The translations under genes were made by a program, and so were the position numbers. A DNA stretch of 64,000 nucleotides, from contig JASWJB010000042.1 in assembly GCA_032433595.1 (NCBI GenBank), forward strand, positions 143,683 to 207,682, given 5' to 3'. Positions 59,005 through 64,000 of the stretch are shown here, piece by piece. Source of the DNA: Conoideocrella luteorostrata (lineage: Eukaryota > Ascomycota > Sordariomycetes > Hypocreales > Clavicipitaceae). The notes under the pieces are model-generated. The model ran no database searches, was not told where the DNA came from, and worked only from the letters and a program-made list of their open reading frames with translations. Numbering within the stretch: position 1 is the first letter of the stretch; every line of letters starts with the position of its first letter.

Positions 59005-59282
59005 TATTGCGTAAAATAAATAGCTAGATTTAACATAGGTAATACTAGTTACTTACGTAATAATTCTAACTTATAAAAAGTTAAATCTTGCCTATTAGTA
59101 AAGAGAATTAATAACTACCTTATAACTATCTAAGATCTAACTTATTATTGCTTTGTTTTTGCTTGCCTTTACTTAAATACTAATAATACTAATACTATAG
59201 CTAATATAAATAACTAACGTGTTACGTCTAGTATCCCACTGGCCGTATCTAGCACGTAACGTGCTAGAACCAGCACGTAACA
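59005..59282 (+). repeat. Right LTR of element A
   Basis: 278 bp, starting TATTGCGTAAAATAAATAG (TG mutated to TA) and ending GCACGTAACA. It is the same length as the left LTR. Its last 70 bp are better preserved than in the left copy and include CTAGCACG-TAA-CGTGCTAG at 59249-59267, an inverted repeat. Confidence 0.95.
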
Positions 59283-59287
59283 AATAC
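59283..59287. repeat. Right target-site duplication of element A (AATAC)
   Basis: Matches GATAC at 48786-48790 with one G-to-A change. The element B reading resumes directly after it. Confidence 0.8.
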
Positions 59288-62200
59288 CTTATTATAGTAT
59301 TAAGACTCTTATTAGCCGAAGGTAAGTAATAAGTTTACTATAAAGCAAAGAAATTAGCTATTATACTAATTTTATAAGGAGAATTCTAACTTAATTAAGC
59401 AATAATACTAAATAAAAACAAAGAGAGTAATAAGAAAGCTATAAGGGAGTTACCTAAGGCTTATACTAAATATTAGGATATTTTCTTAAGAGAAGCTACT
59501 ATAGTGCTACCCCCTTTTAGTAAATAAATATATATAATTAAATTAAAGAAAAGCTAAATACCCTTATAAGGACTTATTTATAACTTTATTAAAAAAAAGC
59601 TATAAGTACTTTATAAATACCTAGCTAGTGCTACTAAGTAAGAATAAATAAGAAAATTAATAAGCTTAATTAATACCTTAATCCTCTTTATACTAAAGAA
59701 GAGAGGCTAGCTATATTTATATATAAATTATTAAAGCCTTAATAAAGTTATAAGGAAGGATAAGGTACCCTTGCCTTTAGTAACTAAAATCCTTAATAGG
59801 TTAAAGAGTGTAAAAGTATATACTAAGATTAACCTTAAAGATATATATTATTAGCTATATATTAGTAAGGGTAATAAGTAAAAAACTACCTTTTAATATT
59901 AATATAGCTACTTTAAATATCTTATAATACTATTTAGGCTAGTTAATACTTTAGTTACCTTCTAAGAATATATTAATAATACCCTAAGGGACTTAATTAA
60001 TACTATTTATATTATATACCTAAATAATATATTAATATATAGTAGTAACCCTATAAAATATAAGTAATATATATAGTAAGTTCTTAAGAAGCTAAGATAA
60101 GCTAAATTATATATAAATATTAATAAGTGTAAGTTTTCTATAATTAAAGTAAAATTCCTAGGATTTATTATAATAAATAAAGGGATTAAAATAAAACCTA
60201 AGTGTATCTAAGTTATTATAAACTAGCTATTACTTAGTAATATATTAAAGATTTAGTTCTTTTTAGGATTTATAAGCTTTTACTAAAGATTTATTAAAGG
60301 GTATAGTAAAATAACTATTTTATTAATAAACTTACTAAAAGAAAATATAATAAGAAGTATTATATTACTAAGTAATATAATAATAGCCTTTAAAGAGCTA
60401 AAGTAATGCTTTTAGAAAGCACTTATCTTAATATACTTTAACCTAAATATACTATTAAGAATAAAAACTAATGCATTAGGGTTTATAATTAGCGTAATCT
60501 TAGCATAGTTATAGCTAAATTACTAGTATTTAATTACTTATATATTAAAGAAGTTATTTCCTATAGAAATTTATTATATAATTCTTAATATAAAGCTACT
60601 AGCTATTTAAGAGGTATTTAGAATATAGAGATATTACCTTACTTATTTTACACACTTAATTTATATTATTATAAATTATTTAAACTATAAGTACCTAGTA
60701 TCTAAACTAAAGCTAATAAGTAAGTAGGTTATTACTTTAAATAAGCTATACTTATTTAATTTTATTATTAAGTATAAACTAAGTATTACTAATTTAGCTA
60801 ATAGTTTATTTAAGTAATTAAACTATTTTAATAAGGAGGTAGTAATATAAGTAAAGGCCTTATAATTACTAACCTTTCTAAAGAAGTTTATAAATAATAA
60901 GCAGTAAGGTAATAATTATACTATAGGGTATAATAAGGCTATCTTATTTAATTAAGTAAAGAGTAAGAAGCAGGGTAGTGCTTATACTATAAGGTATAAT
61001 AGGGTTACCTTACTTAATTAAGTAATTAGTATATAGTAGGTTAATAGTAATATTATTAAATATATTACACTAATTTCTAAGATATTACTTACTTTTAATA
61101 AATTAGAGTTATAGTAAAGCCCCTAGTTAATAAAGTTAAGACTAGCTTTAATATAGCTAGCTAGCTAAAGTATTATAGCAAGGCTCTTAGCTATTAAGAG
61201 AGCCTTTATAGTAAGCTCCTTAGTAAATATATTAAATAAAGGTAGCTATTTATTAGTATTTTTTATTTTTAAGTTATTATTAAAGATATAATAAAGGGAT
61301 ACCTTTATAGTTTAATAAAGAAAGTAGCTTATAAGTAGCTCTAGGGTTATAACCTAAGGGCATAAGCCTTAGGAAATTAATAAAAAAAGACTCTTTTTAT
61401 ATAAGGAATATATTTATATTTTAAAAGGCCTTAAGAAGGAAATAATACTATTAGTTTATAATAACTTAGTAGTAAGATATTATAAAGTTAGTAAAATATT
61501 ATAATAACTTACCTCTTAGTATTACTAGCTAGGTATAAAGAAGTATATTAAGGACTATATTTATATATACTTAAATTACTAAGTTTTAAAGCTAAGGTTA
61601 TATTATTTATATAGTAAACTAATAATATTACTAATACTAAATTACCCCTTTTAAGAGTTATTTATAAACTTTATTATTAAGCTACCCCTTATTAATATAT
61701 ATAGAAATAAGATTTATAATTTAATTCTTATAATTATAAATAAATTCTCTAAGTATACTATTTATAAGCTAGTATTAAAGTAAATAACTAGTAATAGTTT
61801 AGCTATAATCTTCTTAAACTAAGTGTTTAAGGACTATAAAATACCTAAGGGTATTATAATTAATTAAGGTATTACTTTTATAAGTAGTTTTTAAAAAACC
61901 TTTTATTACCTTATTATTACTAAGTAATAACTTAGTATTATTTTTTATTTATAAATAAATAATTAAACTAAGTAAATAAACTAAATCTTAAAGTATTACC
62001 TTAAAGCTTTTAGTAATATAAAGTAAACTAACTAGCTAAATAAATTACTATTAGCTTAATATACCTATAATATAAGCTTTTATATAGCTTATAGCTATAC
62101 CTTAGTAAAGGCACTATAAGGTTATACACTATAAGGCTTAATATATATTATTAAGCTCTTTAATATTATTAATAAATAAGTAAAGAATTAAGTATTAAAG

Positions 62201-62966
62201 CTTTAAACTAAATATATAGTAATTAAGTAACTACTTAGTAATATATAAGCTAAGTACACTAAGTACTATAACTAAAAAAAAACTATATAAAAGTTTAAAG
62301 AGAGAAATTATATATTATTATTTATAAAAAATATTAATATATAGTAACTTAGTAAAAAGCTAATATTAAAGTATCTTAAACCTTATAAGATTATTAAAGC
62401 TATAAGCTATTATAATATAGTATATTAGTTATAAATACTTAGTAACTCCTAAATATATAATATATTTTATATCTTAAGTTTAAAGCCTTTTTATAGAGAT
62501 ATTAACTAAGTAATTACTATAAGTAAGTAATAAAATAATACCTTAAAATTAAAAACTAAGTATTAAGTTAAATATATAATTACTTATAAGTATAATAAAA
62601 AGTATTACTAATACCTAGTTAAGTAAGAAAGCTATAGTATTACTAAGAATTTATAGCTATTATACTAAGATTTTATAACTAAAGACCTTACTAATACTTA
62701 TAATTAATAAGTTTATAGCTAAATAGCTATAATAATACTAAAACTATATTATATAAGTATACTATTACTTAAGATCTTATACTTAGCTAATATAAATAAA
62801 TTTAATTTAACTTTAAGGCTATTAAAACCCTTACTTTATTATTAAAGTAAAATAACTAAATTATTATTACTTTACTATTACTTAATTACTTTTTTTAATT
62901 AATAATATTTTTTATATTTAATTAATATAAAAGCTCTTTAAGGTTAGTAAAAAAGCCTAAGGGGGC
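59283..62966 (+). mobile_element. Element B, right part: degraded Ty3/Gypsy reverse transcriptase, RNase H, integrase and chromodomain
   Basis: On the plus strand the reading starts with the linker before reverse transcriptase (59283-59620). RT then runs about 59690-60060, with LKKRG near 59695, TFQEYINN-like near 59960 and YLNNILIYS at 60016-60045 (catalytic Asp now Asn). RNase H is at about 60410-60840, a zinc-binding/integrase region at about 61430-62000, and a chromodomain with YLVK-stop-E at about 62610-62640. Purine tract AAGGGGG is at 62959-62965. The order is that of a chromovirus. Together with 47085-48790 it forms one element split by element A. Confidence 0.85.
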
Positions 62967-64000
62967 TATATATATAAGAAAAAGCTCTTAATATTTAGAA
63001 AACTAATTATAAATTAGCTATAAGTTTACTCTTAAGAAATAAGAAAAAATTACTTATAAGTTAATTATTTATATATATATAATATAAATAATTTATAATT
63101 TCTAAGGAAATATAAATATAAGTAATATTATATAGCTATAAGATTATAATATATTTACTAAGAGTTACCTTATAAGTAGCTATAACCTTAGCTTAAGTAT
63201 ATTAAGTATAACCCTTTTTATTTTTATTTTTTTTCTTAATTAAGCTATAAACTAGCTTTTTATAAGCTTTAATAAAGCTATTAAATTTATAATAATACTT
63301 TTTTTCTTTAGTTTTAATATTATTCTTTTTAGCTATAAAAGCCTTATAAGTATAATAAGTATATTAACTAAGCTAGTAATAAGTTAATAATAAAATTATA
63401 ATAATATAAAGTATATAAAAATACTAGAATATAAAGTTTATTATTCTTAAAATAATAAGTATATTTAGTAATATTTACTAGTAAAGGTTAGTAAAAAATA
63501 AATAATAACTTAATAACTTATTTATAACTTAATACTAAAAAGTAAGTAATAAGTTTTAATAAGCTTTTTTTTATATACTTTAAATTAAGCTTTAAGCTAT
63601 TATTAGTTAAAATAAGCTTAAACTTTTAATTAATAAGCTTATATATATAATATTAATAAATTAAATACTTTTAATTAATAAAGAGTTAGTAATAAATAAA
63701 GCTTAAAAAAGTAATATATTAATAAGTAAGTAATATATTTTTTTACTAAAGTAATAAGTTAATTACTTTTCTTTTTAGGGATAATCTTATAAGCTTTAGG
63801 TATAATAGCTAATAATAAGTTAGCTTTATATATATTATATAATATACTAAAATAAGTACTTACTAAAGTAAATTAAAATTATAAAGTATTAATATTTATA
63901 AGTAAAAAAAAGTAAATTAATATATATATATAGTTATATTATTACTTATTTATAAGTAATAAGTAGCTATATTTTACTTATAAAAGAAAAATAATAATAA
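62967..64000. other. AT-rich sequence beyond the element B purine tract, possible 3' LTR
   Basis: The sequence after AAGGGGGC begins TATATATATAAG, where a mutated TG LTR start would be expected. No matching 5' copy was found in the left part, so an LTR cannot be confirmed. No gene is visible. Confidence 0.35.

Larger units (their letters stand above)
48791..59282 (+). mobile_element. Element A: degraded Ty3/Gypsy chromovirus of 10,492 bp with an extra 3' ORF
   Basis: The element has 278-bp LTRs at both ends, TGTT/AACA-type termini and a 5-bp target duplication. In order on the plus strand: a candidate primer-binding site at 49071, a gag-like region (about 49.1-51.4 kb, ending in a Gln/Asn/Tyr-rich tail), then a pol region. 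Pol has a reverse transcriptase with its catalytic YxDD box mutated to YINN at about 53335-53350, RNase H, integrase, and a chromodomain-like end at about 55780-55930. Unusually, a further 2.6 kb of coding-like sequence lies between pol and the 3' LTR. All domains are full of stops. No autonomous activity is possible from this copy. Confidence 0.9.
47085..64000. other. AT-rich, RIP-like isochore with no intact gene
   Basis: Base composition changes abruptly near 47085, just after GGAAGGAGGAGACTAG. From there to the end the sequence is dominated by TAA, TAG, TTA and CTA words, and CA/TG dinucleotides are scarce. Translations of Gypsy coding domains are full of TAA/TAG where Gln or Trp codons are expected, the outcome of C-to-T change on either strand. 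Such compartments in Pezizomycotina are normally H3K9-methylated heterochromatin. Confidence 0.92.

Noticed and set aside
1..64000. CRISPR arrays, operons, rRNA or tRNA genes
   Set aside because: The window is eukaryotic; no regular repeat-spacer array was seen, and no tRNA cloverleaf or rRNA sequence was recognised by eye.

Overview
The window is nuclear DNA of a filamentous ascomycete (Pezizomycotina, most likely Sordariomycetes/Hypocreales). Evidence: short GT-AG introns of about 50-110 nt with CTRAC-type branch sites, an H2A.Z gene, a PIN4-type RRM/R3H gene, a fungal rhodopsin-domain membrane protein, and a long AT-rich tract of retrotransposons mutated in the manner of repeat-induced point mutation (RIP). 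The species cannot be fixed from the sequence.

Layout. (1) 1-15.5 kb is an accessory, secondary-metabolism-like block: the 3' end of a 3beta-HSD/ERG26-type dehydrogenase, four cytochrome P450 genes (390-2074 -, 2974-4618 -, 7344-8990 +, 9990-11675 +), a seven-helix fungal rhodopsin-domain protein (5210-6431 +) and a broken 3-ketosteroid-1-dehydrogenase-like flavoprotein (13886-15472 +). The combination of C4-decarboxylase-type dehydrogenase, several P450s and a KstD-like enzyme resembles fungal fusidane/steroid-like triterpenoid clusters such as helvolic acid, but no cyclase or acyltransferase lies in the window, so the product is inference. (2) 16.6-21.4 kb: an MDR-family oxidoreductase and a PIN4 homologue. 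(3) 21.4-27.7 kb: a gene-empty stretch rich in the motif TACGGAGTAC. (4) 27.7-46 kb: a Ulp1-fold protein with Ser at the expected catalytic Cys, a GNAT acetyltransferase, H2A.Z, a Cys-rich protein, a DUF3716-like gene with an in-frame TAG, a secreted S28 peptidase, a seven-exon LtrA-like membrane protein and a C2H2 protein. (5) About 47.09-64 kb: an AT-rich block with no intact gene. It holds one Ty3/Gypsy chromovirus (element A, 48791-59282, with 278-nt LTRs and a 5-bp target duplication) nested in the pol region of a second one (element B), both on the + strand and both ruined by C-to-T and G-to-A changes.

Exon boundaries were worked out by hand from splice signals, reading frame and family conservation. 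All family assignments are from pattern recognition, without database searches.
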